This document shows, piece after piece, positions 1-6,017 of a stretch of 9,554 nt of DNA; within the stretch, counting starts at the first letter, position 1; each line of letters begins with the position of its first letter. The stretch covers positions 1 through 9,554 of the forward strand of contig SBAT01000142.1 of NCBI GenBank assembly GCA_005240105.1, read 5' to 3'. This stretch comes from Chloroflexota bacterium (GTDB lineage Bacteria; Cyanobacteriota; Vampirovibrionia; Obscuribacterales; Obscuribacteraceae). Below the pieces are notes generated by a model, which ran no database searches, was not told the DNA's origin, and saw nothing but the letters and a program-made list of their open reading frames with translations. The translations under genes were made by a program, and so were the position numbers.

Positions 1-230
1 GCCGATTCAATTGTTTTCTGGGCGGCGAGATTAATTTCACGTTTGCTATAGCTGCCGTCGCCATCCGTGTCAAATTTAGACAAGTTTTGCACGGCTAACC
101 GTTTGAAATCGGCAGTGCTCAGCGGATGCCAATCTTTTAACCACTGTTGGGCAGTTTTATCTAGCTCCTCTCTTCTTTGAGCAGCTATGTCAGGTTTGTC
201 ACTGGGTCTAGTATGGTCAGTAGTGGACAC
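1..230 (-). CDS. EF-hand calcium-binding protein, N-terminal part (cut by window edge)
   Basis: Only the first 76 codons are present; the gene continues past the left edge. Translation gives a hydrophilic N-terminus, then a helix-rich stretch (residues 15-52) and one canonical 12-residue EF-hand loop at residues 54-65 (D54, D56, D58, G59, E65 fit the calcium-ligand positions 1, 3, 5, 6 and 12), flanked by plausible E and F helices. EF-hand loops bind Ca2+, usually in pairs, so a second loop may lie outside the window. I chose the GTG start at 230 because an in-frame TAA lies two codons upstream, a GGAG Shine-Dalgarno sits 8 nt before it, and a good promoter lies just upstream. No signal peptide is visible in this part, so the location is unknown. 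What the protein does beyond calcium binding cannot be told from this piece. Confidence 0.8.
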   Translation of the reverse strand, partial: MSTTDHTRPSDKPDIAAQRREELDKTAQQWLKDWHPLSTADFKRLAVQNLSKFDTDGDGSYSKREINLAAQKTIES

Positions 231-255
231 GACTTATGCTCCGTTAAGCCCCTGC

Positions 256-284
256 ATAATATCCAGAGAATTAGTCCTTGTCAG
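256..284 (-). promoter_or_regulatory. Sigma70-type promoter of the EF-hand gene
   Basis: Reading the minus strand, CTGACA (284-279) and TATTAT (261-256) are separated by exactly 17 bp; each matches consensus at five of six positions. The predicted start near 250 leaves a leader of about 20 nt containing the GGAG ribosome site. It supports the GTG start at 230. Confidence 0.6.
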
Positions 285-345
285 TGAGGAAAGTCCCATG
301 TGCGACATTAAATGGGTCGCGTAGATGCAGGTTGGGACAAATTGG

Positions 346-451
346 TTGCCAAATATATTGCCAAAATATAGACAAATTTTGGCAAGTATGTCTGGAAAGG
401 CTAAATGGGTAGGCGTTTACTGTTTGTGGTAAAATGCCATTATATTGCCAA
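346..451. promoter_or_regulatory. Cluster of TTGCCAA/TTGGCAA boxes upstream of the Fic gene (candidate operator)
   Basis: Four copies of the heptamer occur: TTGCCAA at 346-352, 358-364 and 445-451, and its reverse complement at 379-385. The second and third copies lie in a perfect inverted repeat with 10-bp arms (358-367 and 376-385, 8-bp loop). A 12-base stretch, TATATTGCCAAA, is repeated exactly at 354-365 and 441-452. Spacings of 12 and 21 bp are near whole helical turns, and the last copy covers the predicted transcription start of the Fic gene. This is what an operator for an autoregulator looks like. The Fic protein has a winged-helix-like C-terminus and is the obvious candidate to bind it, which is inference. 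Confidence 0.55.
427..435 (+). promoter_or_regulatory. Extended -10 promoter element for the Fic gene
   Basis: TGG followed by TAAAAT (430-435) fits the extended -10 pattern TGnTATAAT with one mismatch in the hexamer. No convincing -35 hexamer lies at the usual distance. Transcription would start near 442, on the last TTGCCAA repeat, giving a leader of about 20 nt. Confidence 0.4.
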
Positions 452-463
452 ACTGATTGACAG

Positions 464-1672
464 ATGGATAGGCAAAATTTGTACGAATATCAAAAAACCC
501 ATCCCTGGATAACCTTTTCTCTTAAACTCAGCGATCCGAACCTTCCCCTATGGATGAACCTTGGTGCTGCTGCGTCTAAGTGCGAACATATAGCCGGAGT
601 TGCCCTAGATCCAGCCATTGCAAAGAATTTGCTTGTCATTTATTTAGCAAAAGGCGTGAACGCAACTACCGCTATTGAGGGAAATACCCTAACAGAACAA
701 CAAGTAATTGAACGAGTAAAAGGGGAATTGCGATTGCCTCTGAGTCAGGAATATCTCGGGCAAGAAGTAGACAATGTAATTGCTGCCTGTAATAAAGTTG
801 CCAAAGATTCAGTAAGTGGAAAAAGCACACATTTAACCGTTGACCAAATTAAGAACTTCAACAAAATGATTCTGCATGGACTCGAGGTTGAAAGCCATGT
901 CGTACCAGGCGAGATCAGGGAGTGTTCTGTTGTGGTTGGGGGAGGAAAGTATAGAGGAGCGCCTTGGCAGGACTGCGATTATTTGCTTAATCGATTTTGT
1001 GATTGGATGAACGGACCAGATTTCCAAAGTGCCGCATTGCCACAAAATGTATTGAGCATTATTAAAGCAATTGTTGCACATGTTTATATTGCTTGGATCC
1101 ACCCGTTCGGAGACGGCAATGGAAGAACGGCCAGGTTGATTGAATTGCAGATTCTTTTGTCCGCAGGAGTACCGGTGCTTTCTTGCCAGCTTCTGAGTAA
1201 TCATTACAATCTTACTCGTTCCATGTATTATCATAAGCTGGATGAAGCCAGTCGTAATGGTGGCAATTTGGTTCCCTTTCTCGAATATGCAGTACAGGGT
1301 TTTGTCGACCAGCTCAAATTGCAAATTGCGGACATACAAACGTATCAACTAGAGTTGGCTTGGCAAAACTATGTGCATGAGCAGTTTAAAGGAAGATCTA
1401 CTAAGGCTGATGAAAGGCGCAGATGGCTCGTGATGGATCTTTCGAAACAACCGATGGGTATTTCTGTTGCCCAGGTACCGGAACTGAGCACTCGCTTGGC
1501 TGCGTCTTATGCGAATAAAACATCAAGAGCTGTGGTAAGAGATCTAACGGTGTTAAAAGATATGGGTATAGTGGAATTTTTTGACAATAAGAAAAGAGTG
1601 CGTGCAAAATCAGAAATCATCAAAGCATTTTTGCCAACGCGACGATCAGAGAAATCTCTAAAATCACGATAA
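464..1672 (+). CDS. Fic-family AMP-transferase with N-terminal inhibitory motif and C-terminal winged helix
   Basis: Fic enzymes transfer AMP from ATP to a hydroxyl side chain of a target protein. The full catalytic motif HPFGDGNGRTAR is at residues 213-224, with catalytic H213, metal-binding D217, the GNG anion loop and R221/R224. An intact inhibitory motif (T68-x-x-x-E72-G73) lies N-terminal to it, which places the protein with autoinhibited class II Fic proteins; E72 would block productive ATP binding. The target-docking flap is around residues 149-166. The last ~85 residues (about 318-385) look like a winged helix-turn-helix, common in this architecture. The length of 402 residues is normal and nothing is missing. 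An in-frame TGA directly precedes the ATG, so this is the earliest possible start; the Shine-Dalgarno is poor. The target protein is unknown, and the TTGCCAA boxes upstream suggest self-regulation. Overall identity is certain. Confidence 0.97.
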   Translation: MDRQNLYEYQKTHPWITFSLKLSDPNLPLWMNLGAAASKCEHIAGVALDPAIAKNLLVIYLAKGVNATTAIEGNTLTEQQVIERVKGELRLPLSQEYLGQEVDNVIAACNKVAKDSVSGKSTHLTVDQIKNFNKMILHGLEVESHVVPGEIRECSVVVGGGKYRGAPWQDCDYLLNRFCDWMNGPDFQSAALPQNVLSIIKAIVAHVYIAWIHPFGDGNGRTARLIELQILLSAGVPVLSCQLLSNHYNLTRSMYYHKLDEASRNGGNLVPFLEYAVQGFVDQLKLQIADIQTYQLELAWQNYVHEQFKGRSTKADERRRWLVMDLSKQPMGISVAQVPELSTRLAASYANKTSRAVVRDLTVLKDMGIVEFFDNKKRVRAKSEIIKAFLPTRRSEKSLKSR

Positions 1673-1700
1673 TGAGCCAGGGCACCAAGCCGCAAAAGCA

Positions 1701-2234
1701 ATGAAATACACCTTCAATCTTCAGATTAGCAACGACAAACGTGAGCACACAGAGAAGCTTATCGTTGGCGCTTTCGACAATGAATCCGGCGCAAGCATTG
1801 CGCTCAAGCTCTTAGCGTATGTGATGTTCATCGAAAGGCGTCCGCGCATTGATGAAGATGCGGGCTGGCAATTCATCCCGGACCTAATTGCCCGTGATGA
1901 CTCGGGTGAAATAAGACTCTGCGTGGATTGCGGCAGTGTATCGACCAAGAAGGTGGACACTATTGCCACCAAGGGTCGCGACAATATTGATTTCTATGTC
2001 TTCCGCAAAACAGTACGCGAGATGGATAACTTCTACCAAGTCATTAAGGACAAGATAAAACACCTCGATAAAGTCAAATGCGTAAGCTTCGACGATGGAT
2101 TCGTCGATGGTCTGGGCGATAGCCTGGATCGTACTAATGATATTCACGGCTATATTAGCGATGACATGGTCACTATGACGGTGACAAACTCCATCGGTAA
2201 GCACGAGGCTTACTCAACTATTCACAGACATTAA
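1701..2234 (+). CDS. YaeQ-like protein (PD-(D/E)XK nuclease fold)
   Basis: The 177-residue length and the layout match the YaeQ family, which has about 180 residues: an N-terminal strand region (3-24), a helix with a LLAY segment (33-45), an acidic stretch, then a G-E-I-R-L-C-V-D-C-G strand (69-78) equivalent to the YaeQ core G-I-D-L-W-I-E-x-G, and a K-C-V-S-F strand near 126-130. Known YaeQ structures have a PD-(D/E)XK nuclease fold, but no activity is established. Here P60-D61 and D76 occupy the positions expected for the acidic site, with K83/K84 nearby. The gene begins 28 nt after the Fic stop on the same strand, so co-transcription is likely. The ribosome site is weak (AGGG about 18 nt upstream), which may mean translational coupling. 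The call rests on pattern matching and is moderately sure. Confidence 0.65.
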   Translation: MKYTFNLQISNDKREHTEKLIVGAFDNESGASIALKLLAYVMFIERRPRIDEDAGWQFIPDLIARDDSGEIRLCVDCGSVSTKKVDTIATKGRDNIDFYVFRKTVREMDNFYQVIKDKIKHLDKVKCVSFDDGFVDGLGDSLDRTNDIHGYISDDMVTMTVTNSIGKHEAYSTIHRH

Positions 2235-2261
2235 TTCAGTTGAAAAGCAGCAAGATTTTTG

Positions 2262-2291
2262 TTGAGGATCGCTCATTTGATCTCTTATCAT
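2262..2291 (+). promoter_or_regulatory. Promoter for the four-gene small-protein cluster
   Basis: TTGAGG (2262-2267) and TATCAT (2286-2291) are 18 bp apart, with four and five matches to consensus. Transcription would begin near 2298, about 27 nt before the ATG at 2325. This argues against the longer TTG-initiated reading from 2259, which would lie upstream of the transcript. Confidence 0.45.
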
Positions 2292-2324
2292 TATCGGAAT
2301 CCAGTAATTGAGGAATATGCACTC

Positions 2325-2492
2325 ATGACTTTGAAGAAAACCATTAAGGCTGTTGCAAAGACAACACAAAAAATCGAAAAAACAAAACAGGCAACAGAGT
2401 CTCTCCGCGGCGCGTTTTTCCCTGGTAAGAGAGTTAGAAACCAGGATCTAGCTGGAAAATGCTGCCATGGCGGCGGCAAGTGCTCCGGTTAG
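2325..2492 (+). CDS. 55-residue basic peptide with C-terminal Cys/Gly-rich tail
   Basis: I do not recognise a family. The ATG at 2325 has AGGA 10 nt upstream and lies just downstream of a plausible promoter. The N-terminal half (residues 1-25) is Lys/Thr-rich and probably helical, with no hydrophobic core, so it is not a secretory signal. The middle has an F-F-P-G segment (31-34), and the last 11 residues are GKCCHGGGKCS-G, with three Cys and one His. A helical leader followed by a short Cys/Gly tail resembles a ribosomally made, modified peptide precursor, or a small metal-binding peptide. Only 9 nt separate its stop from the next gene, so the two are almost surely co-translated. Function is unknown. 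Shortness leaves some risk that it is not a real gene, but start signals and spacing favour it. Confidence 0.6.
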   Translation: MTLKKTIKAVAKTTQKIEKTKQATESLRGAFFPGKRVRNQDLAGKCCHGGGKCSG

Positions 2493-2501
2493 ACTGCTGA
2501 G

Positions 2502-2990
2502 ATGACAGCAGTTGTATTTGAACAATCTGGCAGTGGTAAGGGTCTGTCGACTGATAGTCCAGCACAACTTGCTGTTAATCTAGCTATTGCACAACGCTGG
2601 CAGAAGATTCTGTCTTTCGAGCTAGATGATTTGCAGGCGGATGAGCCTTTCTCGTTTGTCTTGCGAGAGGAAATGCAGTGGGATGAGGACTTTACAATCC
2701 TGGCACTCCAGGAATATAAAAGGTTCATGCTCCTGTCGAGCCTTTTCCCTTCTTTAATGACACCGTCTGTTCATGTTGATACCGTCTGGCATTTGCACTT
2801 GCTGTATACACGCAGCTACCACCGGTTTTGCAAAGAAGCCTTGGATTGTGAATTCATTCACCATGAGCCTTCAAAAGGCGGTGAGCAACAGGAAAGCTAT
2901 TTCAAAGGCTTATTTAAAGGCACATTGGAAAAGTACGAAGAAGTATTTGGTGAGGCACCACCAGTTGAAATTTGGGGTAGGCGAGTTTGA
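2502..2990 (+). CDS. GRDP-like (DUF1399-type) domain protein with VDxVWHxH motif
   Basis: This 162-residue protein carries the signature of the family named after plant glycine-rich domain proteins: P88-S89, then V92-D93-T-V-W96-H97-L-H99, a Tyr/His pair at 106-107, C110 and a second histidine pair H120-H121. The conserved His and Cys residues could form a metal site; no biochemical role of the bacterial members is known to me. The N-terminal half (24-80) is helical, with a V-x-L-A-x-A-x-x-W start typical of the family. There is no signal peptide, so the protein is probably cytoplasmic. It lies 9 nt after the Cys/Gly-tailed peptide gene and 31 nt before a secreted heptad-repeat gene. The Shine-Dalgarno is weak, suggesting coupling to the upstream peptide. 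Unlike plant members, no glycine-rich extension is fused to it; the adjacent peptide may play that part. Confidence 0.7.
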   Translation: MTAVVFEQSGSGKGLSTDSPAQLAVNLAIAQRWQKILSFELDDLQADEPFSFVLREEMQWDEDFTILALQEYKRFMLLSSLFPSLMTPSVHVDTVWHLHLLYTRSYHRFCKEALDCEFIHHEPSKGGEQQESYFKGLFKGTLEKYEEVFGEAPPVEIWGRRV

Positions 2991-3021
2991 ATTTGGTTCA
3001 TTTGAACAGGAGATTTGTGTA

Positions 3022-3312
3022 GTGAAGTCATATTTGCGTGGCGCGGCTTGGGCGACTGTAGCTGCATTTGTATTTGGTGTGGTATCAAACATTCCGGCAA
3101 TAGCAAATGATGCTCCTGCAAGTAGTGAAGTTGTAAAAAATCAACATTCAATTCTGGGCAATCAGAACTCGATCTTAACCAACCAACGAAAAATCCTGGA
3201 AAATCAGGAAAAGATTTTGTCCAACTTGGAAAAGATTGTGAGCAACCAGAACAAGCTTGACACTATCATTGCCAACCAAGAGAAGTGTATGAAGGATGCC
3301 AGCAAGAAGTAG
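3022..3312 (+). CDS. Secreted heptad-repeat coiled-coil protein
   Basis: The start is GTG at 3022, set by a strong AGGAGA 8 nt upstream (3008-3013); the open frame extends further back, but only as a shadow of the previous gene. The 96-residue product has a clear signal peptide (K2/R6, hydrophobic 7-22, probable cut after A26-I-A28). The mature part is a strict heptad: units starting at N40, N47, N54, N61, N68 and N75 follow N-Q-x-x-I-L-x, then a three-residue slip and a last N-Q-E-K at 85-88. Ile fills one core position and Asn the other, an unusual buried-Asn pattern that would set register and oligomer state. One Cys (C89) near the Lys-rich C-terminus could form an intermolecular disulfide. 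In shape it recalls small periplasmic rods such as Lpp, without a lipobox. No family name can be given. Confidence 0.85.
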   Translation: MKSYLRGAAWATVAAFVFGVVSNIPAIANDAPASSEVVKNQHSILGNQNSILTNQRKILENQEKILSNLEKIVSNQNKLDTIIANQEKCMKDASKK

Positions 3313-3407
3313 GCTGGACCATGAGGACTTGTGCGCAGAGATTCGGCTTGCATTTTTGATCTTGGCAGGTATACTTCTGGTCAAGAGGACTAGGAAGGTT
3401 GCTTATT

Positions 3408-3695
3408 ATGAGACAAAGAATGCTCTACCTGCTAGCAGGTGCGTTTCTTGTGCTTCATTCTTGCGGAGCCTTAAGTTACGGGCAAGGTACTTCTCAGCAG
3501 GTTTGCCGCGATGTGTTGCTCAGGCGAGAGACTAATTTGAAAGAGGCGAAGGCTGTCGTTCAGCAGAAGTTGAATCGCATGTATGAGCGTATGAACAGAA
3601 TGAAAATGCGGACTGCTGAGCTGGAAAATGGTCTTACGCAAATCGATGATCACTTAAAGAAAGTAAGTTTGGCAATAGTTGATCTGGATAAGTGA
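3408..3695 (+). CDS. Secreted coiled-coil protein, possible lipoprotein
   Basis: The ATG at 3408 has AAGG 9 nt upstream (AGGAAGG at 3392-3398); a TTG three codons earlier lies inside the ribosome-site spacing and is not used. The 95-residue product has a signal sequence (R2/R4, hydrophobic 6-18). L-H-S-C ends at C19, which would be a lipobox with an unusual His at -2; if not used, signal peptidase I could cut after about residue 23. The mature part (28-95) is a charged helix with heptad-like spacing of Leu, Val and Met (residues 43-93) and one more Cys at 33. It follows the heptad-repeat gene by 95 nt in the same direction, so the two secreted rods may work together. The family is not recognised. 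Confidence 0.75.
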   Translation: MRQRMLYLLAGAFLVLHSCGALSYGQGTSQQVCRDVLLRRETNLKEAKAVVQQKLNRMYERMNRMKMRTAELENGLTQIDDHLKKVSLAIVDLDK

Positions 3696-3744
3696 TTTGA
3701 TCTGTCTATAGATTCAATTCGGCATGCGCTGGGGGCTTTGGCAG

Positions 3745-5256
3745 CTAGGATCGTCTGTGTGATTCAGAGGACTGGGACCCGACAAGTGTTTGCGATGTGT
3801 GCTGATTCGTATCGGAGTCCAGGTCTTGTAGTGACTTGTTAGCTTCAAGGGCATGGCGGTGTTGGTTGGAGCGCATCTTGGCTGAGAATTGCACTGCCAG
3901 ATAAATGAATAATGCCGACAGGACACCAGAAAGAAAATCAGTCAGTGGCACCATTATTGCTGTGTAGACCAGCAAGAAAGCGTTCAAGCGTCCGCTACTC
4001 CAGACTTCTTTGATTTCCGCCGGCTTGACCATATTGGTTGCTACCCAAACAAGAATTCCACCTATGCAGGCCATGGGAACCATTTCCAGCCAGGGTGCCA
4101 GGAAAAGAGCCAGAGCAATTTTCAGTATGCCCTTAAAATAGCCGGCTAGTGGTGTTACAGCTCCTGCCTTGATGCTGGTAGCAGTTCGAGCAAGCGCACC
4201 AGTGCATGGAAAGCCATTCATCATTGGTACTAATAGCTGTACCAATCCCTGACCCCAGAGTTCTTTGTCTGGGTTGAATGGTGTTTTCTTATTGTTGGCC
4301 AAACGGTCTGCCATTGATGAGCACAGGAGACTTTCAATAGCCGAGACAAATAGAATTGCCACAGTGAAGTAGATGCAGTCAAAGACAAGCTGGTTGGTAA
4401 TTGGCGGCAAGGACGGCGGCGTAAAGAAGAAGAAATTGGCGGGAATGCTGCCGAACTTCTCTCCCACGCTTGCTATGCCACAAGTGCTGAAGACTGTCTC
4501 AGCAAGAATGGTGCCAACTACTAAGGCAATTAAGGGAGCTGGGATAAAGATAGATATCTTGAGTAAGACTCGAGTGATTACAAAAGTAAGTGCTGCCAGA
4601 AAAAATGCATAACCGTTGAATTGATTGATATGAGTGGCAATCAATCGGAATTTTTCGAAGAATTCACCGCGAATGGTTTGTTGAAGTCCGAGAACTTCTC
4701 CGACGTTCGACAAGGCAATTACAACAGCGATACCAATTGTAAAACCGACCACAATTGAGTTGGGAACTGCTTTGACAAATTTTCCGAACCCTGACAGTCC
4801 CATGATAATTAGCAAAATTCCGGCAACAATGCTGCAAAATACAAGCAATCCGTGAGCTTCATTGAAGTTGCCTCCTGTTGCCGGATGTCCATATTTACTC
4901 ATTAGTCCAGCTATCACTGGAATGAACGCTGCTGTTGGACCATAAACCTGATATTTGGAGCCGCCCCATGTTCTGCCCACCAGGCAGGCCAAGGCTCCGG
5001 CTATGATGCCTTGCTCGGGACGCAAACCCATGGCCATTGCAAAACCCATAGCCAAAGGGATGGCAGTTAAGGCGACAATCAGTCCGGCGCTCAGGTCTCT
5101 ATAAATGATGCTTAGCTTGTTGCCGCCTTTGAGATCTTCAAAGCGGTTATCAAAGACGCAATTAAACAAGCGGAATCTTTGCCATACTTGATGCAAAAAA
5201 CTACCATTATCTTGTGTTTGGTTTTTGTGTTCAGATATCGTGACTTGGCTAGTCAT
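3745..5256 (-). CDS. SulP-family anion permease lacking a STAS domain
   Basis: SulP/SLC26 proteins move sulfate, bicarbonate, chloride or dicarboxylates across the inner membrane. The family start I-Y-R-D-L-S-A-G-L-I-V-A-L-T-A-I-P-L-A-M-G is at residues 50-71 and the substrate-region signature Q103-V-Y-G-P-T-A-A110 follows. Many hydrophobic segments continue to about residue 457, fitting a 14-segment transport domain. Most family members end in a cytoplasmic STAS domain of about 100 residues; here a 46-residue hydrophilic tail rich in Ser, His and Gln takes its place. The ATG at 5256 has GGAG 5 nt upstream. The gene lies 39 nt after a stress-protein-like gene, as one operon. Carbonic anhydrases nearby make bicarbonate the likeliest substrate, but sequence alone does not exclude sulfate. 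The end is convergent with the coiled-coil gene. Confidence 0.95.
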   Translation of the reverse strand: MTSQVTISEHKNQTQDNGSFLHQVWQRFRLFNCVFDNRFEDLKGGNKLSIIYRDLSAGLIVALTAIPLAMGFAMAMGLRPEQGIIAGALACLVGRTWGGSKYQVYGPTAAFIPVIAGLMSKYGHPATGGNFNEAHGLLVFCSIVAGILLIIMGLSGFGKFVKAVPNSIVVGFTIGIAVVIALSNVGEVLGLQQTIRGEFFEKFRLIATHINQFNGYAFFLAALTFVITRVLLKISIFIPAPLIALVVGTILAETVFSTCGIASVGEKFGSIPANFFFFTPPSLPPITNQLVFDCIYFTVAILFVSAIESLLCSSMADRLANNKKTPFNPDKELWGQGLVQLLVPMMNGFPCTGALARTATSIKAGAVTPLAGYFKGILKIALALFLAPWLEMVPMACIGGILVWVATNMVKPAEIKEVWSSGRLNAFLLVYTAIMVPLTDFLSGVLSALFIYLAVQFSAKMRSNQHRHALEANKSLQDLDSDTNQHTSQTLVGSQSSESHRRS

Positions 5257-5295
5257 ATCATCTCCAGCTATCGTGTTAGTTGAATGGTCTTTCTT

Positions 5296-5790
5296 TTAGT
5301 CGTTGGGCAGAAGTTCAATTGTGGTGGCAGATGCAGCTAATCTTCTACGGATTTGTTGCCACCAGATGCGATTGTTGGCACCGATGATCAAGATGTTTCG
5401 GCAACGAAATTGACGACAAATTTCCGTTGCCACCGTCACTGGTGTGCCTGTCTTTACTTGGATGTCTATCCTTAAATTGGGATACTTATCTAGAAGGCGT
5501 GCCTTCAAGGCAGTGAATTCCAATTGCTTTTTACCTAGAGAAGTTTGATATCCTCTGACCTGGCGTGCGGCCTTCAATGTCGTATACGGTATTGAAGATT
5601 GCCATTGAGGGCTTATTGCGCAAGCTAAAATCAACTCAGATAGATTGTTGTTGTGTGTCGCTAACCAGCTAAGTAGGTGGCTTTCGCTCTCGTGTTGCGC
5701 TTCATCGGTATAAAAGGCACATATTGGGTCTGACAATTCCGCTGCTTTGTCATGCAAGATGTGTGCTTTGTTGGTATCGGTCCCGAGCAT
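5296..5790 (-). CDS. Universal-stress-protein-like protein, degenerate nucleotide site
   Basis: The 164-residue product fits one Usp domain: strand I23-C-A-F-Y-T-D, helix 35-46 with S-H-L-L-S-W-L, strand S51-E-L-I-L-A-C-A, a long middle helix (87-103), strand R108-I-D-I-Q-V, the G115-T-P-V turn with helix A121-T-E-I-C, and strand I133-L-I-I-G137. The usual ATP motif G-2x-G-9x-G-S/T is not preserved after G137, so nucleotide binding is doubtful. Usp-like proteins often accompany SulP transporters, sometimes fused to them, and this one precedes the SulP gene in one operon; a regulatory role for the transporter is a guess. ATG 5790 is preferred over a TTG at 5832 because GGAGA lies 6 nt upstream of it, while the TTG lies inside the operator palindrome. 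The family call is moderately sure. Confidence 0.6.
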   Translation of the reverse strand: MLGTDTNKAHILHDKAAELSDPICAFYTDEAQHESESHLLSWLATHNNNLSELILACAISPQWQSSIPYTTLKAARQVRGYQTSLGKKQLEFTALKARLLDKYPNLRIDIQVKTGTPVTVATEICRQFRCRNILIIGANNRIWWQQIRRRLAASATTIELLPND

Positions 5791-5813
5791 GCTGAATCTC
5801 CAGGAATTGTAGT

Positions 5814-5853
5814 ACACATCGTCATATGGCAATCTTGCAATATGACGATGTGT
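5814..5853. promoter_or_regulatory. 40-bp near-perfect palindrome, candidate ArsR-type operator
   Basis: Arms of 14 bp (5814-5827 and 5840-5853) are exact reverse complements; inside, after one mismatched pair, GCAA and TTGC continue the symmetry around a 2-nt centre, so 18 of 19 pairs match. The left half reads ACACATCGTCATAT. On the minus strand it begins at the predicted transcription start of the stress-protein/SulP operon and ends 12 nt before the ribosome site. A bound repressor would block initiation there; if transcribed, it would form a long hairpin in the leader. No T-run follows on either strand, so it is not a normal terminator. Confidence 0.8.
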
Positions 5854-5856
5854 GCA

Positions 5857-5886
5857 ACTGTAGCAAATGCCCGTCTAGTCTGTCAA
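5857..5886 (-). promoter_or_regulatory. Promoter of the stress-protein/SulP operon
   Basis: On the minus strand a perfect -35 box, TTGACA (5886-5881), is followed after 18 bp by TACAGT (5862-5857), four of six matches. The start site would fall near 5850, inside the first arm of the palindrome. Confidence 0.6.
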
Positions 5887-5960
5887 TGAAGTCATGTATG
5901 CGGCGCTGGGCGCTGGTTTTGGGTCTACAAGAGGAGTCGTTTGGGGTTTCCCCTTGTGCC

Positions 5961-5989
5961 TTAAGTCATCTTTTTAGACCTGTTACAAT
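5961..5989 (+). promoter_or_regulatory. Promoter of the ArsR-type regulator gene
   Basis: TACAAT (5984-5989) is preceded by TG plus one base (5981-5983), an extended -10 element. TTAAGT (5961-5966) lies 17 bp upstream and matches -35 at three positions. The start near 5996 leaves a 22-nt leader. The -10 lies in TTACAATGT, a 9-base string also found in the operator upstream of the secreted-protein/carbonic-anhydrase operon (6485-6493), so self-regulation is possible. Confidence 0.5.
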
Positions 5990-6017
5990 GTCGGCACTGG
6001 CAAAAGATTGAAGTGAA

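Noticed and set aside
2259..2324. TTG-initiated extension of the 55-residue peptide by 22 codons
   Set aside because: It would begin upstream of the predicted transcription start (about 2298) and overlap the -35 box; ATG 2325 has a proper AGGA site.
2773..3021. Long N-terminal extension of the heptad-repeat protein
   Set aside because: It overlaps the GRDP-like gene in another frame; the GTG at 3022 has AGGAGA at ideal distance and opens directly into a signal peptide.
3139..3280. DNA tandem repeat or CRISPR-like array
   Set aside because: The periodicity is 21 bp and comes from the coding heptads; there are no spacers and the DNA copies are not identical.
3296..3535. 79-codon plus-strand frame with a hydrophobic segment
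   Set aside because: It overlaps two better-supported genes, has no ribosome site and ends in low-quality sequence in the shadow of the coiled-coil gene.
3696..3744. Bidirectional terminator between the convergent coiled-coil and SulP genes
   Set aside because: Only a 4-bp stem is visible and there is no T-run on either strand.
5791..5832. TTG-initiated extension of the Usp-like protein
   Set aside because: The TTG lies in the palindrome and has no ribosome site; ATG 5790 has GGAGA 6 nt upstream and starts close to the Usp fold.
5826..6011. 61-codon plus-strand frame between the divergent operons
   Set aside because: It begins inside the palindrome, runs through both predicted promoters and has no ribosome site; the region is better read as control DNA.
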